NCBI GenBank assembly: GCA_964386865.1
Contig: CAYLUN010000069.1
Location: 1 to 29,813, forward strand
DNA: 29,813 bases
Reading direction: 5' to 3'
Origin: CAYLUN01 sp964386865
GTDB lineage: Bacteria; Verrucomicrobiota; Kiritimatiellia; RFP12; UBA1067
The notes beneath the pieces were generated by a model. That model was not told the DNA's origin and did not search any database. It saw nothing but the letters and a program-made list of their open reading frames with translations. The translations under genes were made by a program, and so were the position numbers. This document shows, in pieces, positions 1 to 8,011 of the stretch (within the stretch, counting starts at the first letter, position 1; each line of letters begins with the position of its first letter).

Positions 1-600
1 CAGGTCCCGCAGGTTCTTGCGCAGGTCGTTGATCGAGATGCCCTCGACCGAAACCGCCTCCGCTTCCTTCTTCCCCGGCGCCTCGAAGGTCGCGATGCGC
101 TCGCGCAGCACGGAGACGAAGTAGCCCATCACATGCGCGATCGGCTTGGTCACCCCGAAGATGTACGCGTAGAGGTTCCGCTCCGACACCTGGAAGCGGA
201 TCTGGCCGGTCAGCCCCGTGTTCAGCTGGTCCTTCGTGACCGCTTCCAGCACGGTTCCGTTCTTGTTCGCCTGGGGCGTTTCCGGATCGAAGGCCATGTT
301 GGCCGTTTCGGTGGCGACCGAAACCTTGTAGATCTTCTCCCACGGCCACTTGAAGTAGGGCCCGCCCGGCAGGATCACCCGGACCTGGGGAAAACGATAC
401 CGAGCCTTCTCATCCTCCCTCAGCGTCTCGGCGATCGGGTCGTCCAGCGTCGTCAGATTCCCCAGCCGCTGGGCGCGGCCGAAGACGGTCTTCACCGCCC
501 GCTGGTTCTGATCCACCGCGTAGAAGCCCATCAGGACGAAGCGGACAGTCACCCAGGCCAAGAATCCGATTCCCCCTCCTAGCGCCACATCCATATCCAT
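1..600 (-). CDS. SPFH/Band-7 domain membrane protein (partial, C-terminus off the left edge)
   Basis: The frame is open from the edge to an ATG at 600 and gives 200 residues. A hydrophobic N-terminal segment (about residues 5-28) is followed by DQNQRAVKTVFGRA, the usual entry into an SPFH/Band-7 (stomatin, prohibitin, HflK) domain. Further on are PGGPYFKWPWE (about 78-88) and a beta-rich stretch with TKDQLNTGLTGQIRF, where the newly synthesised protein would form the membrane-adjacent SPFH fold. Such proteins make oligomeric scaffolds at the inner membrane and often regulate proteases or membrane microdomains; the partner here is unknown. The start is supported by AAGGAGG five bases upstream, and a -35/-10 pair lies at 647-675. 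The C-terminal coiled coil expected for the family would lie beyond the window. The family call is firm. Assignment to HflK, HflC or stomatin is not possible from this fragment. Confidence 0.88.
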   Translation of the reverse strand, partial: MDMDVALGGGIGFLAWVTVRFVLMGFYAVDQNQRAVKTVFGRAQRLGNLTTLDDPIAETLREDEKARYRFPQVRVILPGGPYFKWPWEKIYKVSVATETANMAFDPETPQANKNGTVLEAVTKDQLNTGLTGQIRFQVSERNLYAYIFGVTKPIAHVMGYFVSVLRERIATFEAPGKKEAEAVSVEGISINDLRKNLRDL

Positions 601-646
601 AGTAGCCTCCTTAGAGCCGACGAATCGGAACCACGTTTATGCGATT

Positions 647-675
647 AGTATGAGACCGCTTGTGAATGAAGTCAA
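647..675 (-). promoter_or_regulatory. Sigma70-type promoter of the SPFH gene
   Basis: Read on the minus strand, TTGACT (670-675) is separated by 17 bases from CATACT (647-652). The predicted transcript start lies about 40 bases ahead of the ATG at 600. The -35 box abuts the strong hairpin at 677-708 that ends the upstream gene, so the SPFH gene is probably transcribed on its own. Confidence 0.6.
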
Positions 676-676
676 T

Positions 677-708
677 ACGCAGGTCGGGACTGCGGTCCCG
701 ACCTGCGT
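677..708 (-). terminator. Perfect 14-bp hairpin directly after the GH36-like gene
   Basis: ACGCAGGTCGGGAC (677-690) and its exact complement (695-708) flank a four-base loop, TGCG. The stem begins on the stop codon of the minus-strand galactosidase-like gene. No U-tract follows (TATTGACTTC), so it is either a weak or Rho-assisted terminator or a dispersed palindromic repeat that also acts as an mRNA 3' end. The base pairing is seen directly; the function is inferred. Confidence 0.6.
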
Positions 709-2714
709 TAATCCAGCTTCACCCAGATGAAATCGAGCGTGTCGGGCACGCTCACCGTGAGCGTGCCGGCCGACAGGCTCGCCGTGCCGCGCCCGCCCAG
801 CACCGTCGCGCGGGCCGCGCCGGCGACGAGCCCGTCCAGCGCCAGCGCGTACTCGGCCCGCGCGTTCAGCTCGCGGAAGAGCAGCGCGTAGCCGCCCTTG
901 CCGTCCGCCGCCGCCGACACGAAGCCGGTCCACGCCACGCCGTCCGGCGCCGCGCCCACCGGCACGATCGCGCCGCCGTGCATCCGCGCCCGCTCCTGCT
1001 TCCACGCCGCGACCAGCGGCCGCATCTGCGCCGCGTACTCGGACGGCAGGTTCGAGACCTCGAACCACCCCAGGGGGCTGGCCATCATCGCGACCGCGAA
1101 GAGCGTGTCGGGCCTGTACAGCGCCGGGGCCAGCGGGTCACCCTTGTACTTGTCGGCGTTGCGCGTGTTGTTGAGCACCTCGATGCGCAGCCGCAGCGGA
1201 TCGACCGTCTGCGACAGCATCCACAGGTTACGCAGCGTCTGGTGCGGCCAGTAGCGGTGGAAGTCGGTGTAGCGGTTCTCCACGAAGAGCGGCCCGATGT
1301 CCGGCAGCCCGAAGTAGCCCGGCCGGATCTCCGCCGTCACGTCGAGGTCGAAGGTGAGCGCGCCGTCCGACCCTTCCAGCATGCGGTCGAACATCGCCCG
1401 CTGCCGCTGGAGCGACTCGACGTTGTGCGTCTTCATCGAGTCGATCTTGAAGTAGTTGATGCCCAGCTCACGGTGGAACTTCAGCAGATGATCGGCGTCC
1501 TTTTGCCAGTTGGCCGCATCGCCGCTCGAATCGGGGCCGAACCAAAGCCCGAAGTTCATCCCTTTGTCGCACGCGGCCTTCACCACCTTGTCGAGCCCGT
1601 TCGGGAAGCGCGCGGGATCGGCGTCCCAGAAATTCGGATCCGCCGCCCAGTAGCCGTTCCACACGCCCTTGCCGCGCGCGGCCACGGAGTTCGCCGAGCG
1701 CCCCTTCTGCCAGCCGTCGTCGATCTGCACCACGTCCACGCCCAGCGCCGCGCCGGCCTCAATCTCCTTCAGAAGGAACGCCTCGTTGATGCGCGCGTCG
1801 CGCGAGCGGTCGCCCCACGTGTTGCTCAGGAACATCCCGTCGCGGCCGGCCCGATACTCGCGCAGGCAGCGCTGGAAGGCGTGCAGCGCGCGCGTGCGCC
1901 CCGCGCGCCCGCCGCGAAAGCCGAGCACCGCCACGGGATAGCCGCTGAAGAACGAGGCGACCGCGCGCGCGCCGGGGTTGACGCTGAAATCGACCGCGGC
2001 CTTGTCCTGCCGCGCGTGCGGCAGCGGCGCGAGCTTGAGAAACGCCAGCCCGCTGCCATCGATCACGTTCTCGGCGACCAGCACGCAGCCCTGCACGTCG
2101 AACTTGGCCTCGTTGAGCATCAGCAGCCACTCGCGCTCGGAGACCAGCTCGTTGTGGTTGTCAGTTTGATCCATCAGCGCGACCTGCGTGACGCGCAGGT
2201 GCTGCGGCTCCAGCGCCAGCGTCTCCGCGCCCGCCACCGCGGCGACGTCGCCCTTTTGCGGCTTGTCCACCTCGATGCCGCTCGCCTGCACCTCCTTGGC
2301 GGCGGCTCCACCGCCCTCCGCACCCAACCGCTCGGCGAGCACACCGCAGGCAGCCGGAAACACCCACAGCGAGACTTGCTGCGCCTTTTTGCCTGTGGCC
2401 GTCACGTCCACGTGCACGCCCTCCGCGCCCACGACGCTGCGTCGTCCGGCCGTCGCCTTGACCTCCAGCGTACCCGTCACTTTGGCCTGGCGCGCGGAAC
2501 CGGCGAGCCACTCGGTGTCGGGGTTTTTGAGCACGAACGAGACCGGCACGAGACCGGCGTCACCCGCGATCCACACGCGCTCGAACAGCGCGTTGCCGAC
2601 GGTCAGCCGACCGCCCTCCCACGACGCGTAGCACCCCTTGAAGTCAACCCGTTCGGCACAAGCCGTCCAGACCATCCCCAGAGCAACAATGAACACGCTC
2701 ACCTGTCTCGTCAT
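708..2714 (-). CDS. Secreted GH36/clan-D alpha-galactosidase-like glycoside hydrolase
   Basis: 668 residues. An N-terminal signal peptide ends near TACA (residue 20), so the enzyme should be exported. A beta-sandwich-like N-terminal half (about 30-270) precedes a TIM barrel with the clan GH-D landmarks: SNTWGDR (297-303), QIDDGWQ (330-336), FGLWFGP (388-394) and YFKID (421-425). D425 is the likely nucleophile. The acid/base region reads TFDLDVTAEIRPGYFG (454-469) instead of the Cys-rich SGGGRxD segment of classical GH36 melibiases. D456 or D458 is the candidate acid/base, and substrate specificity may differ from melibiose/raffinose. Clan-D enzymes are retaining alpha-galactosidases or alpha-N-acetylgalactosaminidases. 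GAGG seven bases ahead of the ATG supports the start. It is transcribed divergently from the esterase-HzsA fusion across a 227-bp gap. The fold is well supported; the exact substrate is not. Confidence 0.85.
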   Translation of the reverse strand: MTRQVSVFIVALGMVWTACAERVDFKGCYASWEGGRLTVGNALFERVWIAGDAGLVPVSFVLKNPDTEWLAGSARQAKVTGTLEVKATAGRRSVVGAEGVHVDVTATGKKAQQVSLWVFPAACGVLAERLGAEGGGAAAKEVQASGIEVDKPQKGDVAAVAGAETLALEPQHLRVTQVALMDQTDNHNELVSEREWLLMLNEAKFDVQGCVLVAENVIDGSGLAFLKLAPLPHARQDKAAVDFSVNPGARAVASFFSGYPVAVLGFRGGRAGRTRALHAFQRCLREYRAGRDGMFLSNTWGDRSRDARINEAFLLKEIEAGAALGVDVVQIDDGWQKGRSANSVAARGKGVWNGYWAADPNFWDADPARFPNGLDKVVKAACDKGMNFGLWFGPDSSGDAANWQKDADHLLKFHRELGINYFKIDSMKTHNVESLQRQRAMFDRMLEGSDGALTFDLDVTAEIRPGYFGLPDIGPLFVENRYTDFHRYWPHQTLRNLWMLSQTVDPLRLRIEVLNNTRNADKYKGDPLAPALYRPDTLFAVAMMASPLGWFEVSNLPSEYAAQMRPLVAAWKQERARMHGGAIVPVGAAPDGVAWTGFVSAAADGKGGYALLFRELNARAEYALALDGLVAGAARATVLGGRGTASLSAGTLTVSVPDTLDFIWVKLD

Positions 2715-2883
2715 CTTTGCACCTCAATTAGACTGAACCTTCACAGTCAAGTTTATCACAATGCGACTCGTGAGAGCGAGGGCGGGCTGCTCTTCTCTAG
2801 CACGTCAGATTATGGCGGGGCGCGCGCGGTGAGAATGCCTTTACGGCACACAGACGAAAACGCCCCGCTTTCGCAGGTTTGTA

Positions 2884-2904
2884 GTGGCGCCGTGAGGCGC
2901 TTCT
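2884..2904. repeat. REP-like palindrome, copy 1 (GCGCC-GTGA-GGCGC)
   Basis: A 21-base segment here is identical to 9261-9281. Its core GCGCC GTGA GGCGC folds into a 5-bp stem (6 with a wobble pair) with a GTGA loop. Both copies lie in non-coding DNA just upstream of a gene start. This copy is about 40 bases ahead of the esterase-HzsA gene. Exact identity between unrelated intergenic regions suggests a dispersed repeat. Confidence 0.55.
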
Positions 2905-2941
2905 CGGCCATAATGCGAATTGCTGGAGGGCGGGCGACACA

Positions 2942-5900
2942 ATGAAAGCACCTGTAATCGGCATCTTTTTGGCGCTTGCTGTTCGGCTGGCGCACGCCGC
3001 TGAACCGCAGGACATCACATTTACGGCCGCGAGCGACCGAAGCGAACAGCGCTACGTGCTGATGCTGCCCGAGGGCTTTGACCCCGCGCAGCCGCACGAT
3101 GTGCTGGTCTGCCTGCACGGCCACGGCTCCGACCGCTGGCAGTTCGTCCGCGACGGTCGCGGCGAAGCCCGCGCCGCGCGCGACGCCGCCGCGCAGTACA
3201 ACCTGATTTTTGTCGCGCCCGACTATCGCGCGAAAACCTCGTGGATGGGGCCTGCCGCCGAGGCGGACCTGCTCCAGCTGCTCGGCGACCTCAAGAAGCA
3301 GCATACCGTCAGGCGAGTGATCCTCTCGGGCGGCTCAATGGGCGCGAGCGGCGCGCTCACCTTCACAGCCCTGCACCCCGACCTCGTCGACGGCGTGGTC
3401 GCGCTCAACGGGCTTGCCGACCATGTGGCCTACACGAACTTCCAGGATGCCATCGCGGCCTCGTTCGGCGGCACGAAAGTCGCCGTGCCGGACGAGTACC
3501 GCACGCGCAGCGCGGCGAATTTCCCCGAGCGCTTCATCATGCCGCTGGCGGTCACAGCCGGCGGCAAGGACACGCTCGTGCCGCCCGAGAGCGTGCTGAA
3601 GCTCGCGCAGGCGGCTCAGGCACATAATCCCTTCGTGCTCGTCGACCACCAGCCGACACGCGGACACGAGACCGACTACGCGGCCTCGCTCGCAGCCTAC
3701 CGTTTCGTCATCAGCGCCCCTGTTTGCAGGCCCGCCCGCGTCTCGCTCTTGCTGAACGGACGGCAGCTCACTCCTGCGCACGGCTCGGCGTCGGGCGTGT
3801 GGTTCTACTCCGAAGGAGAAAGCGGGGGTGAGGGGTCGGAAACGCACAGCGCTCAACGCTCTACGTTCAACGCTCAAGCCCTTTTGACCGGACACGGCGC
3901 CGTGCCGGGCGGGTGGCGGATGACGGCGGAGCTGAACAAAGGCGACGAGCTGCGGATGAGACTCGAGGCCGGCGTCCTGCCGCTCAAGGACATCCGCTTC
4001 ACCGCTGAGACACTTTCGGGAACCGCGCCGACCTGCCTGACAGACGGGTATGACGTGGTGATCCGAGCCCAAGACCGGGGCGCCGTTCGGCTCACCGGGC
4101 TGAACGCCGGCGGAAGGCCGCTGACGCTGCTCCCCCAGCGCCGCCCCTTCTCGCGCGAGACTGTCGCCTGTTCGCCAGAACTCCGGCTCCGTATCGCCGA
4201 AGCGCTGATCGAGTGGGATTGGCGCCTGCAGGACGGCATTGGCACGCCCCGCGAGCCGCGCACCTACGCGCAGGCGACCGACCGGCTGTTTGACCGGATG
4301 GCGGCGGCGCGCCTAGACAAATCCGCGGTGGACACGCTGCGGGAGATGCGCCCTTCCGCCGCGGCGGACGACGTGGCGTGGGAGCGGTATTGGCTCGGCG
4401 CGCACCGGCTGCGCCGGCTGCTCGTGCTCGCCGACCCGCTCGCCACCATCTCCGTGCTGTTCGTCAAGCACGTACCCTCCGTGATGAGCCACCAGCTCAC
4501 GCAGCTGTACGGCTACTGCGCGCGGCCGGGCGGAGGCCTCTTCGTGTTACACCGGCCGAACGACTTCATGCAGACGATGGACCTCACGCCCAAAGCACTT
4601 GAGCCCGGCAGCTTCATGACGCCGGAGCTGTCGTACGACGCGAAGCGGCTTCTGTTCGCCTACTGCCCGGTCACGGAGGCGCCGAACGCGTGGGGTTTCA
4701 CCGACCAGACAAAATCCCTGCGTTACCACCTTCACGAGCTTTCGCTGGCCGACGGAGCGGTGCGGCAGCTAACTCATGGCGACACGGACAATTTCTTCCC
4801 GGCCTATCTGCCGTCTGGCGACATCCTTTTCTCCTCGACCATGCGCGGCGGCTACCACCGCTGCGGGCGCGGCCCCTGCTTCGTCTACACGCTCGCGCGC
4901 ATGGGGCCGAGCGGCGCGGATCCGCACAGCATCTCCTTTCACGAGACGCACGAGTGGGACCCCTGCCTGCTCAACGACGGCCGCGTGCTCTACACGCGCT
5001 GGGACTACGTCGACCGCAATGCCGTACACTACCAGCAGCTCTGGTCGGCGCGGCCCGACGGCGGCAACGTGCGCATTTTTTATGGCAACAACACCTGGAA
5101 TCCGGCGGGCCTCTGGGAGGCGCGCGCAATTCCCGGCTCCTCCCGCGTCATGGCTACCGCCGCGCCCCACCACGGCATGAGCGCGGGCTCGGTCGTCCTG
5201 CTGGACGTCACGAAAGGCGTGGACGGCCAGGAGCCGCTGACGCGCCTCACGCCCGAGGTGCGCTTCCCCGAAGCGGAGTCGCCGCTGGCCCGCGGCCCAG
5301 ACCCCGCTAAGCCCTATGACTTCGACACGCCGACCGGCGGCACCTGGAACAGCCCCCTCAAAGAAACGTGGATGGAGAAGACGCCGACCGAGGAGGAGCG
5401 GCGCTGGCCGGGGCACTGCTACAAGTCGCCGTGGCCGCTCTCGGAGACGCTCTTTCTCGCCTCCTACAGCTACGACCCGCTGGTCGGCGAGCCGGGGCCG
5501 AACATCCCCAACCAGTTCGGCGTCTACCTCTGTGACGCCTTCGGCAACAAGGAGCTGCTCTACCGCGACCCGAACATCTCGTGCCTCTGGGCGCGCCCGT
5601 GGGCCTCGCGCAAGAAACCGCCCGAGGTGGCCTCCTCCATCGACGCCGCACGCCGCGACACAGGCTCGGGCACCTTTTTCCTGAGCAACGTGATGGAGAG
5701 CTGGCCCTACCTGCCGACCAACACGCCGATCACGCACCTCCGCGTGTTCCAAGTCCTGCTCAAAACCACGCCGCACATCGACCAGCCCAAAGTCGCCGCG
5801 GGCCTCGGCGCGCCGGGCCGGCAGGTGCTGGGCACCGTGCCGGTGGAGGCTGACGGCTCAGCCTATTTCGAGGCGCCCGCGCGCACGCCGATCTACTTCC

Positions 5901-6481
5901 AGGCGCTCGACGCACAGGGGCGGGCGGTGCAGACCATGCGCAGCCTCGTCTATCTGCAGCCCGGCGAGGCTGAGACCTGCATCGGCTGCCACGAGCACCG
6001 CATGAAGAAAGAGCAGCCGCACGCGCAGGCGCTCGCGCTCCGGCGCGCCTGCTCGACCATCGCGCCGGGACCGGAGGGCACCAGGCCGTTCAGCTACCCG
6101 CGTCTGGTGCAGCCGATCCTCGACAAGCGCTGCGTAACGTGCCACGGCGGCAAGGAACCGAAGCGACCCATTCTCACCGGAGCGCCTGAAGGCTGGGCCT
6201 CCAAGTCGTTCAACGCGCTGATCACGCGCGTCTCGTATTCGTCCTGGGGTGCGGCAAACGGCAACTACGAGCCGCTGACCGAGCCGCTGCGCTTCGGAGC
6301 ATTAGGCAGCCCGCTTGCGAAGATGCTGGAAAAGGGCCACAGCAACGTCTCGCTCACGCCCGACGAGTGGGCGCGGCTCAATCTCTGGATGGACGCGAAC
6401 GGCGCGTTCTACGGCACCTTCGACGCGGCCGAACAGAAGAAACAGCTTGCCGGCGAGCGTATCGCCGGGCCGCGCGAGTGA
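2942..6481 (+). CDS. Exported esterase - HzsA-like propeller - dihaem cytochrome fusion
   Basis: 1179 residues. A signal peptide (MKAPV...AHA, about 1-19) directs export. Residues about 25-260 are an alpha/beta-hydrolase of the poly(3-hydroxybutyrate) depolymerase/feruloyl esterase type: the nucleophile elbow GGSMGAS has S132, with D210 (GGKD) and H242 (GHETD) completing a plausible triad. Residues about 300-480 form a linker with helical segments. Residues about 500-1000 match hydrazine synthase alpha-like (HzsA-related) proteins of Planctomycetes/Verrucomicrobia: FVKH..., SYDAKRLLFAY, PSGDILFSS..GGYHRCGRGPC, HETHEWDPCLLNDGRVLYTRWDYVD. The C-terminus has two c-type haem motifs, CIGCH (1013-1017) and CVTCHGG (1064-1070), and the terminal LTPDEWARLNLWMDANGAFYG. 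Genuine hydrazine synthesis is not implied, because HZS beta/gamma genes are absent and the family is widespread outside anammox bacteria. An ester-cleaving, redox-active periplasmic enzyme is the inference. GGAGG lies 12 bases upstream of the ATG. A 7-bp repeat array interrupts the linker. Confidence 0.85.
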   Translation: MKAPVIGIFLALAVRLAHAAEPQDITFTAASDRSEQRYVLMLPEGFDPAQPHDVLVCLHGHGSDRWQFVRDGRGEARAARDAAAQYNLIFVAPDYRAKTSWMGPAAEADLLQLLGDLKKQHTVRRVILSGGSMGASGALTFTALHPDLVDGVVALNGLADHVAYTNFQDAIAASFGGTKVAVPDEYRTRSAANFPERFIMPLAVTAGGKDTLVPPESVLKLAQAAQAHNPFVLVDHQPTRGHETDYAASLAAYRFVISAPVCRPARVSLLLNGRQLTPAHGSASGVWFYSEGESGGEGSETHSAQRSTFNAQALLTGHGAVPGGWRMTAELNKGDELRMRLEAGVLPLKDIRFTAETLSGTAPTCLTDGYDVVIRAQDRGAVRLTGLNAGGRPLTLLPQRRPFSRETVACSPELRLRIAEALIEWDWRLQDGIGTPREPRTYAQATDRLFDRMAAARLDKSAVDTLREMRPSAAADDVAWERYWLGAHRLRRLLVLADPLATISVLFVKHVPSVMSHQLTQLYGYCARPGGGLFVLHRPNDFMQTMDLTPKALEPGSFMTPELSYDAKRLLFAYCPVTEAPNAWGFTDQTKSLRYHLHELSLADGAVRQLTHGDTDNFFPAYLPSGDILFSSTMRGGYHRCGRGPCFVYTLARMGPSGADPHSISFHETHEWDPCLLNDGRVLYTRWDYVDRNAVHYQQLWSARPDGGNVRIFYGNNTWNPAGLWEARAIPGSSRVMATAAPHHGMSAGSVVLLDVTKGVDGQEPLTRLTPEVRFPEAESPLARGPDPAKPYDFDTPTGGTWNSPLKETWMEKTPTEEERRWPGHCYKSPWPLSETLFLASYSYDPLVGEPGPNIPNQFGVYLCDAFGNKELLYRDPNISCLWARPWASRKKPPEVASSIDAARRDTGSGTFFLSNVMESWPYLPTNTPITHLRVFQVLLKTTPHIDQPKVAAGLGAPGRQVLGTVPVEADGSAYFEAPARTPIYFQALDAQGRAVQTMRSLVYLQPGEAETCIGCHEHRMKKEQPHAQALALRRACSTIAPGPEGTRPFSYPRLVQPILDKRCVTCHGGKEPKRPILTGAPEGWASKSFNALITRVSYSSWGAANGNYEPLTEPLRFGALGSPLAKMLEKGHSNVSLTPDEWARLNLWMDANGAFYGTFDAAEQKKQLAGERIAGPRE
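3843..3877. repeat. Five tandem 7-bp units inside the fusion gene
   Basis: Five consecutive heptamers read CGCACAG, CGCTCAA, CGCTCTA, CGTTCAA and CGCTCAA. They encode part of a low-complexity linker (residues 301-313, THSAQRSTFNAQA) between the esterase and HzsA-like parts. Because 7 is not a multiple of 3, gain or loss of one unit would shift the frame. Related CGCTCAG units occur at 26609-26629. Confidence 0.7.
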
Positions 6482-6500
6482 CGCGCGCGCGGCAAAGGCT

Positions 6501-8006
6501 TCAGTAAAGGGCCTTCAGCGCCTCGACGGCCTTAAGGTACTTCTCGTAGCGCAGCGCGTAGATCGCGCGCCGCTGGGCGTCGGGCTCGTAGCGGCGGGCG
6601 ACGCGCGTCATGGACGCGACGGCTTTCTCGTAGGAGGGATAGAGGCCGCAGGCGACAGCCGCCGCGACAGCCGCGCCCAGCGCGCCCAGCTCGGAGCCGT
6701 CCGGCACCTCGACCGGCACCTGGAAGATATCCGAAAACATCTGAACCCAAACCGCGCTGCGCGACGCGCCGCCCGTGAGGCGGATCACCTCCGGCTTGGC
6801 CCGGAATTTGTAGAGCCGCTGCAGGTGGGTGTTGTGCGAGAAGACGCACCCTTCGTAGACCGCGCGCATCACGTCTGTGCGCGTGTGGCGGCTGGTCAGC
6901 CCGAGGAAGCAGGCCTTGGCTGGATAACCCACGTTGGAGCCGTAGAGGAACGGCAGGAAAAGCGGGTCGTCCTCATGCGGGCTCAGCGCGGCCACCGCCG
7001 CGTCCGCCCACGCGAAAACGGACTCCTTGCCCGCCTGCTTGAGCAGCTCCCTCTTGTCCGACAGGAACTCGCTCACGAACCACTCGAGGTTGCCCGCTCC
7101 CGTGGGGCTGCCCTCCAGCATCAGGTACCAGCCGGGGATGCTGTAGCAGGAGGTCATGAAGAGACCCTTGTCCACCAGCGGCTGGCGCGCGATGTACTGG
7201 TTGTTGCCCCACGTGCCAGCGACCATCACGAACTGGCGCTCGTCCACGCAGCCCGAGGCCAAGCCGCACGCGTCGATGTCGAACATGCCGCCCGCGACAG
7301 GCGTGCCGGCCTTGAGCCCGGTCTGCGCCGCGGCGTCAGGCGTGACGGCGCCGCAGATCTCCGCGCTCTTCACCAGCGGCGGCAGGAGCCGCTTCATCTC
7401 CGGGATGTCGAAGAGCGACAGCACTTCGTCGTCGTAGCGCTCCTCGACCACGTTCATGAGGCTCGTGCCGCTCATGTCCGTGAGCTCCATGCGCACCTCG
7501 CCGGTGAGCCGGAAGCGGGTGTAGTCCTTGGCCATGAGCAGGGCCGAGGCGCGGGCCACGCTCTGCGACTCGTGCTCGCGCAGCCACGCCAGCAAGGCGT
7601 TGGGCTGCGCGGGCCAGATGCACTGCGCGGTCTTGGGCAGCGCGTGCGCGTCGACGCCCTCCGACTTCCACTCGGCGATGATCTCCGCCGCGCGGCCGTC
7701 CATGGAGTTGATGCCGTTGCGGACGGGCTTGCCGTCCGCGTCGATCAGGTAGAGCCCGTTGCCGTGGCCGGTGCAGGCGACGCAGGCGACAGCCGCCGGA
7801 TCGACGCCCGCCTTCTCGACCGCCTCGCGGATCGCCTCGGCCGTGCCGCGCCACATGGCATCCATGTCGCGCTCCGACCAGCCGGGGTGCGGCTCGAGGA
7901 TCTCCACCTTGCGGGCGGCGCACGCCAGCTCGCGCCCGTCCTTGGTGAACACGGCGGCCTTGGACATGGTGCCGCCGTTGTCGACTCCGACCAAATAGCG
8001 GGCCAT
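6501..8006 (-). CDS. FGGY-family carbohydrate kinase, L-xylulokinase (LyxK)-like
   Basis: 501 residues, about the normal FGGY length. The actin-like ATPase fold is recognisable from VGVDNGGTMSKA near the N-terminus, the substrate-domain HPGWSERDMDAMW, TGHGNGLYL and NSMDGRAAEI, the catalytic region GGMFDIDACGLASG, and the C-terminal nucleotide-binding RLTGGASRSAVWVQM and GALGAA. SPTGAGNLEWF, LFLPFLYGSNVGYPA and YEGCVFSHNTHLQRL closely resemble E. coli LyxK (L-xylulose/3-keto-L-gulonate kinase), so ATP-dependent phosphorylation of a ketopentose or keto-sugar acid in the cytoplasm is likely. The start is the ATG at 8006, five bases after the permease stop codon, implying translational coupling; AAGG lies further upstream inside the permease gene. 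An in-frame upstream extension would overlap the permease and is not credible. It converges on the fusion gene with 19 bases between the stops. The exact sugar is uncertain. Confidence 0.87.
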   Translation of the reverse strand: MARYLVGVDNGGTMSKAAVFTKDGRELACAARKVEILEPHPGWSERDMDAMWRGTAEAIREAVEKAGVDPAAVACVACTGHGNGLYLIDADGKPVRNGINSMDGRAAEIIAEWKSEGVDAHALPKTAQCIWPAQPNALLAWLREHESQSVARASALLMAKDYTRFRLTGEVRMELTDMSGTSLMNVVEERYDDEVLSLFDIPEMKRLLPPLVKSAEICGAVTPDAAAQTGLKAGTPVAGGMFDIDACGLASGCVDERQFVMVAGTWGNNQYIARQPLVDKGLFMTSCYSIPGWYLMLEGSPTGAGNLEWFVSEFLSDKRELLKQAGKESVFAWADAAVAALSPHEDDPLFLPFLYGSNVGYPAKACFLGLTSRHTRTDVMRAVYEGCVFSHNTHLQRLYKFRAKPEVIRLTGGASRSAVWVQMFSDIFQVPVEVPDGSELGALGAAVAAAVACGLYPSYEKAVASMTRVARRYEPDAQRRAIYALRYEKYLKAVEALKALY

Positions 8007-8011
8007 AGTTT

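Noticed and set aside
2805..2914. Candidate plus-strand promoters for the fusion gene (GATTAT at about 2810; CATAAT at 2909-2914)
   Set aside because: No acceptable -35 hexamer lies 16-18 bases upstream of either.
666..2945. A 759-codon plus-strand frame over the GH36-like gene
   Set aside because: It is a shadow of a gene with signal peptide and clan-D motifs on the opposite strand.
2942..6481. A true hydrazine synthase alpha subunit
   Set aside because: The protein has an N-terminal esterase domain, there are no HZS beta/gamma genes nearby, and HzsA-like domains are common in non-anammox PVC bacteria.
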